Of a stretch of 64,000 nt of DNA, positions 36,037 to 43,933 are shown in pieces. Made by a program: the position numbers and the translations under genes. Positions within the stretch are counted from its first letter, which is position 1. Each line of letters opens with the position of its first letter. The DNA is from Syntrophaceae bacterium (lineage in GTDB: Bacteria > Desulfobacterota > Syntrophia > Syntrophales > Smithellaceae), in NCBI GenBank assembly GCA_016927935.1, contig JAFGLS010000195.1, forward strand, positions 1 to 64,000. The letters are read 5' to 3'. Below the pieces are notes generated by a model. The model did no database searches. It worked only from the letters and a program-made list of their open reading frames with translations, and had not been told where the DNA came from.

Positions 36037-37224
36037 TTAAATTCCAAACCAGCCTTTAAACTGTTGGATTTTTACGTCCTTCTCCAACTCCGAATCTAAT
36101 AATTCCTTATAGAATGGAGCTACACGTAGAGATATGGTTTTGCCGTTTTTCCATGGCCACCATGCACAATAAACAAAAGCATCTCTGTTCGTATCTGTTG
36201 TAAAAAGCAATTGACCCGGCCAGAGATCATTAAGATCAACATTGATGCGCTGTACGGTATCAGGTGCTTTTTTAATACTAGATCTGTTCCACATAGTGCT
36301 GAAATATTGTTTCAAAATTTCACAAATGTTGTCTATTTTTTCCACACCAAACTCGGCTAAAACAGTTTCAAACCGATTGTCCCATTTCCACGATAAAACA
36401 CCTTCAAATGCGTTCATTAATTCTTTGCAACTGTCTTCCATTTCTGTTTTATTAAGGTTGAAAGAAATTTTATCTTTATCAGGATTAAGCCATGTTTCTG
36501 CTTCTTCAACCGTTGAAAAAACAGACATGATCAAAGCACGATTGACAGCAACATCTTCGGCGAACTTCATAAGTTTTTTATCAGAATTTATGATAACAAG
36601 GGCAATAGCTTTGTAAAAAGCTGCTCCTATATTGCTTGCGCTGGAAACAATTTCATGTATATCCAGCACTTGTAAGCATTTTCCGCTTAGATGCGATTCA
36701 ATGAGAATCCTCCGGGAGTTGCGTTCTACGCACACTCTATGAATGTCTTTCAGACATTTTAATACATTTTCCTTCGTATTCTCACCTGTTACAATAAAGT
36801 GCAAATGTGTTGATTTTTGAACTATTGTTAAAAAAGGCTGAAGATCATTTCTCTTACTTTTACAAGATGAACACAGGCCATAGATATAAACATCTTCCGT
36901 TTGAAAATCTAAGCTCTGTTTTTGCTCTTCGGTAATACCGGACTGAAATGACAAATCTGCATCAATTATTTTACTGCATTTTTGACAGATAAGATGAGAA
37001 TGCGGAAGGACATTGGCATCATATCTCTTGCAATCCTGTTTGGGAATTACAAGTTCACGGATAATCCCTTCTTGTTTCAACAAGTAAAGTGTATTGTAAA
37101 CTGTGGTCAGTGAAATCGACGAAATTTCTTTAGAGACAGTCTGATAAATATCATTGACAGTTGGGTGAGACGTGTTTTCTTTAAGATAATTAATAATAGC
37201 GTTTCTTTGTACCGTTTTTCTCAT
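36037..37224 (-). CDS. Fur/PerR-type regulator fused to a SpoIIAA/STAS-like domain and an unknown C-terminal domain
   Basis: A 395-residue protein, about 2.7 times a normal Fur protein. Residues 1-125 are a Fur-family winged helix and dimer domain: VQRNAIINYLKENTSHPTVNDIYQTV, ISLTTVYNTLYLL, then HSHLICQKC (C80, C83) and CSSC (C118, C121) for structural zinc. Residues about 130-246 look like the SpoIIAA/STAS-like fold (HLHFIVTGENTKENVLKCLKDI, RRILIES, FAEDVAVNRALIMSVFSTVEEAETWL). The neighbour at 37887 has a similar module. Residues about 262-395 are not recognised and contain two Trp-rich stretches (LSWKWDNRF, CAWWPWKNGK). It is transcribed divergently from an XRE gene across a shared operator. 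The signal sensed is unknown. Confidence 0.75.
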   Translation of the reverse strand: MRKTVQRNAIINYLKENTSHPTVNDIYQTVSKEISSISLTTVYNTLYLLKQEGIIRELVIPKQDCKRYDANVLPHSHLICQKCSKIIDADLSFQSGITEEQKQSLDFQTEDVYIYGLCSSCKSKRNDLQPFLTIVQKSTHLHFIVTGENTKENVLKCLKDIHRVCVERNSRRILIESHLSGKCLQVLDIHEIVSSASNIGAAFYKAIALVIINSDKKLMKFAEDVAVNRALIMSVFSTVEEAETWLNPDKDKISFNLNKTEMEDSCKELMNAFEGVLSWKWDNRFETVLAEFGVEKIDNICEILKQYFSTMWNRSSIKKAPDTVQRINVDLNDLWPGQLLFTTDTNRDAFVYCAWWPWKNGKTISLRVAPFYKELLDSELEKDVKIQQFKGWFGI

Positions 37225-37315
37225 AATAAAATATTAAACTTTTATGTTGACTTCTCGTCGTTTTCCTTTTCAGGAAACTATATCTAAATATATGTAAATT
37301 GCAAGATTTTTCTTC

Positions 37316-37343
37316 AAAATATATCCGTTTTCGGATATATTTT
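37316..37343. promoter_or_regulatory. Perfect 12-bp palindrome, candidate XRE operator 1
   Basis: AAAATATATCCG TTTT CGGATATATTTT pairs perfectly over 12 bp in the divergent region between the Fur-fusion and XRE genes. It lies just before TATTATAAAG (candidate -10 for xre), so a bound repressor would block transcription. The core TATCCGTTTTCGGATA recurs at 37798. Confidence 0.7.
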
Positions 37344-37374
37344 TATGCTATTATAAAGTAAAAAGGATTTACCT

Positions 37375-37689
37375 ATGGATTATATAAGAAAACGAATTGA
37401 AAAAAGAATGGAAGAACTGAATATAGGACAGCTTGAAATTGCAAAAAGGGCTAAAGTTTCTCAATCTACCATAAACCGGGTTTTAAATACGCCAACTAAG
37501 AGTCGCATAGATACTCTTTATAAAATTGCCAAAGCTTTAAACATTCCTCTTGAATATCTGGTTATAAAGAACGAAATTAAGGCTTTATTATCCAGAACGA
37601 TAGGAGATATGAACGATCAGGAATTACAAGATACTATTCTGCATATTGAAAAAGAAAGAGCCTGGAAAAAAATAAAATCAAAAAAATAA
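37375..37689 (+). CDS. XRE-family helix-turn-helix repressor
   Basis: A 104-residue protein. The HTH (about 5-65) reads IEKRMEELNIGQLEIAKRAKVSQSTINRVLNTPTKSRIDTLYKIAKALNIPLEYL, a standard XRE/Cro-C1 fold. A C-terminal helix (MNDQELQDTILHIEKERAWKKI) may mediate dimerisation. AAAAGGATTT serves as ribosome binding site. Two palindromes with the same core lie 32 nt before the gene and about 110 nt after it, so negative autoregulation and control of neighbours are likely. No toxin, integrase or phage genes were recognised beside it. Confidence 0.85.
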   Translation: MDYIRKRIEKRMEELNIGQLEIAKRAKVSQSTINRVLNTPTKSRIDTLYKIAKALNIPLEYLVIKNEIKALLSRTIGDMNDQELQDTILHIEKERAWKKIKSKK

Positions 37690-37797
37690 TGCAATAATTC
37701 GAATTACAGAAATTCATATTCTATAAAATCACACAATAAATTAAGTCCTATTGGCACTGGAAAAATATTAATAATGGCAATAGAAGTTATAAAAAAT

Positions 37798-37813
37798 TAT
37801 CCGTTTACGGATA
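37798..37813. promoter_or_regulatory. Palindrome TATCCGTTTACGGATA, candidate XRE operator 2
   Basis: It differs from the core of operator 1 at one loop base. Only 6 bp pair perfectly, with partial extension. It lies between the xre stop and the convergent 3' end of the STAS-PilZ gene. Confidence 0.6.
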
Positions 37814-37886
37814 TTAATTATCGAGTATTAAAAAGACGTAAATACAATGCATCAATAAACGAAACCCAGCTGTTTAATTTTGATAT

Positions 37887-38672
37887 CTATTTGGATTTTG
37901 GTTCGTTAATTTTTGTAAGAATTAAAAATGGATTAAGATTTTTACTCTTTCGTTTCCAGGAGATGTAATTCTGAATTTTTTTGGTAGCTTTGTTGGGCGT
38001 ATCTACGAATTCAACTCCCGCCTCATAATATTTATCTTTATTAATGATTTTTATCCATTTTACCTTCCCCAGGGCGGTTATCTGTTTTTCAAGGGTTTTT
38101 AATTTGAAATCTATCCTGACAAGAGTATCAACAGGCAGAAAAAACTCACCGCGAATTTTAGTTCCTGACAAAGAGATATTCTCACTGTATTTATAAGAAA
38201 TTTTATTTTTAGGAGGGATGACGTACACGGTGACTTCGTTAAATTCTTTCAGTCTTTCCGCTTTTCTTCTTTCTTTAATGGCGTTTTGTTCCCCGCCTTT
38301 TTGTTTGCCTTTCAGCCACAATCTGGCTAAATCTATATCAGTAAACCATTTTAATGACAATCCGGCACCATAAGCCACCTTTTCCTGAAAATCCTGGAAA
38401 TCCGCATTCTCCGGAATGTCCACAATGGCAGTCTTGACATGACTGTAAGCAGAATAATTTCTTACACGGGAATATGCTTCAAGATATCCGACACGTCCCT
38501 TTACTTTGCGGACATCCAATAACAATTTCTCGATTTTCGTTGACGCCAGGATATCATTAAATTCATTCTCCATATTTTTATAATAATCTTTTGTCACTCT
38601 TCCGGTAATGACAATTTCCAGTATTTCGTTTTTTACAGATGACGTAATTTTATATTCTGCTTTTTTTTCCAT
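37887..38672 (-). CDS. STAS-like (SpoIIAA) plus PilZ domain protein
   Basis: A 261-residue protein. Residues about 5-125 have a SpoIIAA/STAS-like pattern: ILEIVITGRVTKDYYKNMENEFNDIL, IEKLLLDVRKVKGRVGYLEAY, VKTAIVDIPENADFQDFQEKVAYGAGLSLKWFTDIDLARLWL. Residues about 135-245 look like a PilZ domain: RRKAERLKEFN, then SENISLSGTKIRGEFFLPVDTLVRIDF and EAGVEF. PilZ domains often bind cyclic-di-GMP through RxxxR and (D/N)xSxxG; here KERRKAER and NISLSG are plausible but the second motif is not exact (S-L-S-G). It follows two small genes on the same strand. A role as a c-di-GMP-responsive switch is inference. Confidence 0.72.
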   Translation of the reverse strand: MEKKAEYKITSSVKNEILEIVITGRVTKDYYKNMENEFNDILASTKIEKLLLDVRKVKGRVGYLEAYSRVRNYSAYSHVKTAIVDIPENADFQDFQEKVAYGAGLSLKWFTDIDLARLWLKGKQKGGEQNAIKERRKAERLKEFNEVTVYVIPPKNKISYKYSENISLSGTKIRGEFFLPVDTLVRIDFKLKTLEKQITALGKVKWIKIINKDKYYEAGVEFVDTPNKATKKIQNYISWKRKSKNLNPFLILTKINEPKSK

Positions 38673-38705
38673 TTTAACTCTCTATTATTTCCTCTTTTTA
38701 AGAAC

Positions 38706-38945
38706 CTATAAATATTCTATCTCCATTTCGTTCCTTTTCTTTAGCTCTTCTCTTAACTGTATTTCATAATATTTCATCATACTTTTACTCTGTTTGACTT
38801 TTTCTTTATAATAGTCATCAGAAGGATATTTTTTAGTTAATTCGGTGTAGTATTTAATATCGGCCTGGTAGCTTTCTATGGTTTGTTCAAGGTAATCTAT
38901 TAACTCTTCCGATTTTTTTATTTCGTCATTTAAAAAATCTTTCAT
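38706..38945 (-). CDS. Small coiled-coil protein, unknown function
   Basis: A 79-residue, highly charged protein, almost entirely predicted helix (MKDFLNDEIKKSEELIDYLEQTIESYQADIKYYTE... EIQLREELKKRNEMEIEYL), probably an antiparallel coiled-coil hairpin around KKYPSDD. AAGAGGATTA gives a good ribosome binding site. It lies 14 nt after the 71-residue gene and 33 nt before the STAS-PilZ gene, in one transcription unit. Family not recognised. Confidence 0.6.
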   Translation of the reverse strand: MKDFLNDEIKKSEELIDYLEQTIESYQADIKYYTELTKKYPSDDYYKEKVKQSKSMMKYYEIQLREELKKRNEMEIEYL

Positions 38946-38959
38946 TAATCCTCTTAAAC

Positions 38960-39175
38960 TTAATCTCTTCTCACTATTGTACTTGCCAAAGGGATAATTA
39001 CTTCTCCCGTTTTGTGCTGATCTATAATCACATAATCATCTCCGACATGCTTGATAATGTCGTCTTTTTTACGGCTGGAAAATAAATGAATACAAAAGAA
39101 CGCGTCATAAGTTTCTCCGAGATGACATTTGTGCCCAACATACTTTTTAAGTATCTCCCTATATGAATTTTCCAT
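38960..39175 (-). CDS. Small hypothetical protein
   Basis: A 71-residue protein (MENSYREILKKYVGHKCHLGETYDAFFCIHL...VGDDYVIIDQHKTGEVIIPLASTIVRRD) that looks like a compact beta-rich fold. GGAGGGAAAAGT is a strong ribosome binding site. VGDDYVIID... followed by IPLASI-like sequence recalls small SH3- or Sm-like barrels, but no family can be named. It leads the small operon ending in the STAS-PilZ gene. Confidence 0.6.
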   Translation of the reverse strand: MENSYREILKKYVGHKCHLGETYDAFFCIHLFSSRKKDDIIKHVGDDYVIIDQHKTGEVIIPLASTIVRRD

Positions 39176-39354
39176 ACTTTTCCCTCCACCTTAAAAATAT
39201 GTATATTTTAGTACACCCTATCATAGAAAATATCAATCCCCCTGAAGCAAAATTTTTGATGATTACCATTTGAAAGGTTGAACGATTTTCAATTATAGGA
39301 AGTTATTAATTGATTTTGACGCTCACTATCGTGTGCAGTTCCGTTCAGAGCTGT

Positions 39355-40524
39355 TTAACATTTCTTTCCCGGTTTTTTTAGAAGCTCGCCCAGAGTACCC
39401 ATGGTTTTTGGCGATTTGCCGATGTAGTTACGAAAATCATCCTCATCGCCCGCAGCAGAAATATCTTTATCGCTTCCAGCTAGTTCCAGAGAGATTTTTC
39501 TGTTTTCACGGTCAATCTTTTCAATTCTAACGTCTATTTCTTCCCCTATCTTAACAACATCGCTTGCGTGTTTTATCTTTTTGCCGCGACCCAGTTTGGC
39601 AATATGCAAAAGCCCTTCTATTCCGTCCTCCATTGCAATGAAAGCACCGAAATTAGTTAGACCAGATACCTTGCCTTTAAGAAAACTGCCTTCAGTGTAT
39701 TTTCTCACAAAACCGTCCCACGGATGGGGAAGAGTTTCTCTGACGGACAAGGTAATTTTATTATTTTCCCAATCAATATTGATGATAACAGTTTGAAGCT
39801 TGTCTCCCGGAGAAAATAGAACTTTTGGATCGTCAACTTTTCCCCAGCCCATTTCCGAAACAGGCAAAAGCCCCTGAATGCCGCCTATATCTACAAATGC
39901 ACCGAACTTCTGAACGCTTACGACCACGCCGTCTATGATCATTCCTTTCTGAAGAGAATTTTTCAAAGCGGCAATTTTTTCCTTCTCTATTTTTTCCAGC
40001 AGGGGACGGCGAGAGAGAATTACATTGCGTCCCTTTTCCGAATATTCATTAACTACAAATTCAAATCTCTTGCCGATATAGGTGTCAACATCATCTATTT
40101 TCTTAGTATCCATCTGCGAATAAGGACAAAAACCGCTGATATTGGCGTTTATCTTTATGTAAAAACCACCTTTGATTTCCTTTTCTACCGTCCCTTCCAT
40201 AGGAATCTGATTTTTATAGGCGTCATAAAAAAAATCACTGATGCTTCTGCTGGTCAGTAATTTGGTGGTGAAGAGTTTTTCACCATGACGCGAGGAAAGA
40301 AAATAGGCGGTAATGGAATCTCCTTCTTTTACTTTGAGATTGCCTTTTTCGTCCAGAACTTCCTTTTTATCAAGGTAACCTTCACTCTTCGCTCCCAGGT
40401 CAAGGAAAACCCAATCAGCTGTAATTTTTACGATAACAGCATCAATTTTTTCTCCCGCGGAATAACGCCGGGGCTTGAAGTTTTTGTAATTAAGTAATTC
40501 TGAAAAACTTTTTGTTTCTTCCAT
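39355..40524 (-). CDS. Protein with four S1 RNA-binding domains (ribosomal S1-like)
   Basis: A 389-residue protein with four S1 (OB-fold) domains in tandem: IDAVIVKITADWVFLDLGAKSEGYL; GTVEKEIKGGFYIKINANISGFCPYSQM; IIDGVVVSVQKFGAFVDIGGIQGLLPVSEM; LKGKVSGLTNFGAFIAMEDGIEGLLHIAKL. The last two are the closest to consensus. The track opens at 40599; I use the ATG at 40524 (MEETKSFSELLNY) after AAAGAAAGATATC. With four rather than six domains it is a short S1-like protein, probably binding mRNA or structured RNA, not necessarily the main S1 of the ribosome. Confidence 0.85.
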   Translation of the reverse strand: MEETKSFSELLNYKNFKPRRYSAGEKIDAVIVKITADWVFLDLGAKSEGYLDKKEVLDEKGNLKVKEGDSITAYFLSSRHGEKLFTTKLLTSRSISDFFYDAYKNQIPMEGTVEKEIKGGFYIKINANISGFCPYSQMDTKKIDDVDTYIGKRFEFVVNEYSEKGRNVILSRRPLLEKIEKEKIAALKNSLQKGMIIDGVVVSVQKFGAFVDIGGIQGLLPVSEMGWGKVDDPKVLFSPGDKLQTVIINIDWENNKITLSVRETLPHPWDGFVRKYTEGSFLKGKVSGLTNFGAFIAMEDGIEGLLHIAKLGRGKKIKHASDVVKIGEEIDVRIEKIDRENRKISLELAGSDKDISAAGDEDDFRNYIGKSPKTMGTLGELLKKPGKKC

Positions 40525-40640
40525 TGATATCTTTCTTTTTATCTCTCTTAAAGGGAAACGATTTAGTGCCCCGATAACATAAAATGTAATGAAACTCAAA
40601 TATCACAAACAAAGTGCAGTAATATTTATTAGTTGAATTA

Positions 40641-40814
40641 TTCCGGGAGCGAATAACCTAAACACCCTAAAGGGTACTATAGGTTCACTATAAGCGACGT
40701 GGGATTTGAAACTTAATTTCAGCAGGACTCACTACCCTGCTTTGCTTTGCAAAGCGGGGTAGTGCCTCTTACGTTTCGAGCTTCGCATAGCTCGCTCTCA
40801 GCGAGTTTCACTAA
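40641..40814. repeat. Hairpin-plus-tail repeat region A
   Basis: It contains several short hairpins each followed by a tail like TTCACTA, GGACTCACTA, AGTGCCTCTTA and CGAGTTTCACTAA. The clearest is ACCCTGC (40734-40740) with GCGGGGT (40754-40760), loop 13 nt, tail AGTGCCTCTTA. The left part (TTCCGGGAGCGAATAACCT, and TCACTATAAGCGACG) recurs as an inverted copy at 42336-42390 on the other side of the aminotransferase gene. The remainder of the 40525-40883 gap shows no gene. Confidence 0.6.
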
Positions 40815-40883
40815 ATTCTTCTGGATATTTGCACAAATATATATTATGAAACAACCGACAATATGTAAGGGGTTAAAATAGTT

Positions 40884-42218
40884 ATGCGTTTTGAAATTTC
40901 CCGTGGCGGTAGCGGGCTGACTTACGAAATCCGCAATATCGTACTTATTGCCGACAAGCTCAAAGAATTGGGCGTTGACACTATCTGGGAAAACATCGGT
41001 GATCCGGTGAAAAAGGGAGAAAAAATCCCCTTTTGGATGAAGGAAGTTCTTATCGAAATAATACAGGACGATTCATCCTTCGCCTATTCACCGACAAAAG
41101 GCGTGGATTACACCAGACAATTTCTCGCCGATTGTCTCAACAAACGCGGCCACGTGCAGATTACGCCTGAGGATATTATCTTTTTCAACGGCCTGGGCGA
41201 TGCTATAGCGCGCGCTTACAGTTCCATTCAGGTTGACGCCCGTATGATTATGCCGGAGCCAACCTATTCCACACATTTTATGGCGGAGGTTCTGCACGCA
41301 TCGTTCCCTCCCAATACCTACCGTTTGAATCCTTACAACGGCTGGCATCCGGATATGCGGGAATTGGAACAGAAAGTAAGAAGCCATAAAGCGATTGTGG
41401 GTATTCTGGTTATCAATCCCGACAATCCCACAGGTTTTGTTTATCCGGAAGAAACATTGAGACATGTTGTGAAAATTGCCAAAGAAAATGATCTTTTCGT
41501 CGTTTTTGATGAAACCTACATTAATATTGTTTTTAACGGCAAAAAGACTTTGCCGCTTTCCGACATTATCGGTGATGTTCCGGCAATCAGCATGAAAGGA
41601 ATTTCCAAAGAACTGCCCTGGCCGGGCTCACGCTGCGGTTGGATGGAAATTTACAACGCCGGCAAAGATCCTATTTTTGACCGTTTCATTCACACAATTC
41701 TACATCAGAAAATGTCGGAAGTCTGTTCTACGACTCTGCCGCAGATGGCGATTCCCCGGATAATGAAGCATCCCGAATATCAGAATTATGTGGACAAACG
41801 TAGAAAGCATTACGAAAAGCTTTCGCATATAGCATACGATATTTTAAAAGATGTACCTTGTCTTATGGTCAACAAAACCGATGGCGCTTTCTATATGACA
41901 ATTGTTTTTAATGAATCTGCCCTCAACAACAGCCAGAAGCTGCATATTAAAAATAAAGGAGTGAAAGAATTCATAGAAAATCTGGTTAAAGAACCCATTG
42001 AGCATGACAAGAGATTCGTTTATTATCTTCTGGCGGCAACAGGCATTTGTGTTGTTCCGCTGACATCTTTTTTTACACCATTACTTGGCTTCCGCATGAC
42101 GCTACTGGATAAGGACGAAGCGGAATTCGAATATGTTGTAAAAACCATCGCTGAAAAAATTACCGAATATATAAATTCGTCAAATAAAAACATACAGATA
42201 GCAATTAATTTATCTTGA
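40884..42218 (+). CDS. PLP-dependent aminotransferase, class I/II (alanine/aspartate type)
   Basis: A 444-residue fold-type I aminotransferase. PLP-site features are FNGLGDAIARAYSSI, INPDNPTGFVYPEETLRHVV (substrate-binding Asn), VVFDETYINIVF (Asp) and the Schiff-base region SMKGISKELPWPGSRCGWMEI. The GDP near the N-terminus (WENIGDPVKKGEKIP) is like AlaA/AlaT. It is larger than the usual 390-410 residues, with an insertion near residues 340-375 (NNSQKLHIKNKGVKEFIENLV). Substrate cannot be fixed. It is flanked by inverted copies of an intergenic repeat, which may have moved or rearranged with it. Confidence 0.85.
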   Translation: MRFEISRGGSGLTYEIRNIVLIADKLKELGVDTIWENIGDPVKKGEKIPFWMKEVLIEIIQDDSSFAYSPTKGVDYTRQFLADCLNKRGHVQITPEDIIFFNGLGDAIARAYSSIQVDARMIMPEPTYSTHFMAEVLHASFPPNTYRLNPYNGWHPDMRELEQKVRSHKAIVGILVINPDNPTGFVYPEETLRHVVKIAKENDLFVVFDETYINIVFNGKKTLPLSDIIGDVPAISMKGISKELPWPGSRCGWMEIYNAGKDPIFDRFIHTILHQKMSEVCSTTLPQMAIPRIMKHPEYQNYVDKRRKHYEKLSHIAYDILKDVPCLMVNKTDGAFYMTIVFNESALNNSQKLHIKNKGVKEFIENLVKEPIEHDKRFVYYLLAATGICVVPLTSFFTPLLGFRMTLLDKDEAEFEYVVKTIAEKITEYINSSNKNIQIAINLS

Positions 42219-42270
42219 ACCTTATTCATTCAGATTCGTAAAACTCATTAAAAATGTGTGAAAAAAGAAA

Positions 42271-42302
42271 AAAGGGCAGAAGAGTTCAATCTTCTGCCCT
42301 TT
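42271..42302. terminator. Strong bidirectional terminator hairpin
   Basis: AAAGGGCAGAAGA and TCTTCTGCCCTTT form a perfect 13-bp stem with a 6-nt loop. On the minus strand it is followed by TTTTTTCTTTTTT, ideal for ending the RRM gene. On the plus strand it follows the aminotransferase gene by about 50 nt, with only a short T-run. Confidence 0.85.
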
Positions 42303-42330
42303 CTGTAATCAATTTTTAAAAAATTTTAGA

Positions 42331-42526
42331 ATTGCAATTCCGCGTCGCCTACAGTGACTCTTAGGTTATTCAGGTTATTCGCTCCTGGAATATCCCTATC
42401 GGCAATGGCGGAAGGGACATTTCAACTTACAGACATTATCACACTTCGTTTATAATGTTTGAGTTTCATTGATTCGACTAATAAGTTTTAGTTCACTATG
42501 TTCCTAAAACTTGAGTCTCATTAGAA
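42331..42526. repeat. Hairpin-plus-tail repeat region B
   Basis: Two well-formed units lie on the plus strand. ACATTAT (42433-42439)/ATAATGT (42452-42458) has a 12-nt loop and tail TTGAGTTTCATTGA. AAGTTTTAG (42483-42491)/CTAAAACTT (42504-42512) has a 12-nt loop and tail GAGTCTCATTA. The left part is an inverted copy of region A: 42372-42390 matches 40641-40659 at 18 of 19 bases, and 42336-42360 matches at 19 of 25. The last tail reaches into the stop codon of the RRM gene. Confidence 0.65.
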
Positions 42527-42871
42527 CTTGCCGCCACGGCTTCCACCGCCACTGCGTCCACCTTTGCGGAAGCCATCACTGCGATTGCCGCCACCTCTGC
42601 GACCACCACTTTCGCCGAACTCCTTTTTGGGTCTGGCTTCATTAACAACAATTGATTTGCCATCCAGAGTTCCGCCGTTGAATTTCTTAATTGCTTCCGC
42701 TGCACCATCTTCCGTTTTCATTTCGACAAAGCCGAAACCTTTGGATTGTCCTGTAAACTTGTCTTTGATGACTGTTGCGGATATAACTTCACCTGCTTCG
42801 GAAAAGTTTGTTTTAAGATCATCATCCGTAATCTTGTATGACAGGTTGCCGACATATAAATTTTTGTTCAT
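42521..42871 (-). CDS. RRM-domain RNA-binding protein with glycine-rich tail
   Basis: A 116-residue protein. The RRM spans about 1-82 with RNP2 NLYVGNLSYK and RNP1 KGFGFVEM, then a Gly/Arg/Ser-rich tail (GGRRGGGNRSDGFRKGGRSGGGSRGGKF). This is the architecture of bacterial glycine-rich RNA-binding proteins (Rbp type), often cold-induced. AAAGGGG is the ribosome binding site. A leader of more than 100 nt precedes it, and the stop codon overlaps repeat region B just before the bidirectional terminator. Confidence 0.92.
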   Translation of the reverse strand: MNKNLYVGNLSYKITDDDLKTNFSEAGEVISATVIKDKFTGQSKGFGFVEMKTEDGAAEAIKKFNGGTLDGKSIVVNEARPKKEFGESGGRRGGGNRSDGFRKGGRSGGGSRGGKF

Positions 42872-43007
42872 TTTAAACCCCTTTCTTTTCCAATTTTTAT
42901 TTTACCTTCATCCCTCGATGGGGCATCACAAAGCATCAATATCACCCCAATCCGTCTCCTAAGTTGAGAAGGAAGGAAAAAACAAGGGGCTTGTATGCCT
43001 CACATTC

Positions 43008-43047
43008 TAAAGAAAAAACCATCAGAAACATAAGGTTCTTGATGGTT
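43008..43047 (-). terminator. Rho-independent terminator after the ABC exporter operon
   Basis: On the minus strand AACCATCA/TGATGGTT pair around a loop with a further GAA/TTC pair, followed by TTTTTTCTTT. It lies about 100 nt after the permease stop and before the RRM gene, so it separates the two transcripts. Confidence 0.7.
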
Positions 43048-43153
43048 AAAGCCCGTTTATAAAAATATATCCGGTATTTTCTTCGGTTTCAACTGTTCAC
43101 ACTAAAGCTTTTTAGTCAAGAAATTTTTACCCTTATTCCTTTAGCCCTCAAAT

Positions 43154-43933
43154 TTATTTAATCAACCTTTTGCGCATTTTGAAAATAGCCAAAGGAAACA
43201 TTATTAAACAGAAAATAATCAAATAGCATAGACCAACCAGTACTTCTGTATTAAACAGTCCAAAACTCAACGCCCGCACCAGATTAACCAAATGTGTCAG
43301 CGGCAAAGCCATGGCAAAATACTGTGCCCAGACAGGCAAGCCCGTTATCGGAAAGAACGTACCGCTGAAAAGAAACATGGGAGTTATGAATAAAAAAATC
43401 GGCAGATTGAATAACTCAATTCTTGGCGTTATGCCGGTGAAGACCATGGCCACCGAACCAAAGGCAATGCCCCCCAAAAAGGCCACAAACACTATCAATA
43501 TCCCAGCCGGATAGTTGACCAATCCGAAGAAACTTATCACTGTCAACATTATAAGTGTTCCAACTACCGCTTTTGTCGCTCCCCATACTATCTCTCCGGT
43601 AATGATTTCTTCGGCATTGAGCGGAGTTGCCATCATGGCATCAAATGTTTTTTGGTAATACATCCGCACAAAAGAACCGTAAGTATTTTCAAAAAAAGCA
43701 TTGTTCATTATATTTATCGCCACAAGCGAAGGCGCAATAAAAAGAACATACGATACTTCTCTGGAAGCGTAGCTTATAGAACCGATTATACCGCTGAACC
43801 CGATTCCGAACGCCAGCAAATAAAAAAAAGGCTCCAGAAGCGGCGGCAGAAAATTGATTTTCCAGCTTTCTTTGTATACCGTAAGATTGCGCTGCCAGAT
43901 TCGAAAAAATCGGGCGGAAATATTGACATTCAT
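43154..43933 (-). CDS. ABC-2 type exporter permease (NodJ-like)
   Basis: A 259-residue membrane protein with about six helices. FRIWQRNLTVYKESWKINFLPPLLEPFFYLLAFGIG and the segment SFVRMYYQKTFDAMMATPLNAEEIITGEI are typical of the NodJ/ABC-2 family. The 4-nt overlap with the ATPase gene shows that they form one transporter. NodIJ proteins export lipo-oligosaccharides, but related pairs export many lipids, polysaccharides and drugs, so the substrate is unknown. Confidence 0.85.
   Translation of the reverse strand: MNVNISARFFRIWQRNLTVYKESWKINFLPPLLEPFFYLLAFGIGFSGIIGSISYASREVSYVLFIAPSLVAINIMNNAFFENTYGSFVRMYYQKTFDAMMATPLNAEEIITGEIVWGATKAVVGTLIMLTVISFFGLVNYPAGILIVFVAFLGGIAFGSVAMVFTGITPRIELFNLPIFLFITPMFLFSGTFFPITGLPVWAQYFAMALPLTHLVNLVRALSFGLFNTEVLVGLCYLIIFCLIMFPLAIFKMRKRLIK

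Noticed and set aside
35171-37689. A prophage or toxin-antitoxin module around the ORF6N and XRE genes
   Set aside because: No integrase, structural phage gene, toxin or att-like direct repeat could be found. Two DNA-binding proteins alone do not support it.
37774-37968. 64-residue ORF downstream of the XRE gene
   Set aside because: No convincing ribosome binding site, it contains the second operator palindrome, and it overlaps the 3' end of the convergent STAS-PilZ gene by about 80 nt. I see no protein-like pattern.
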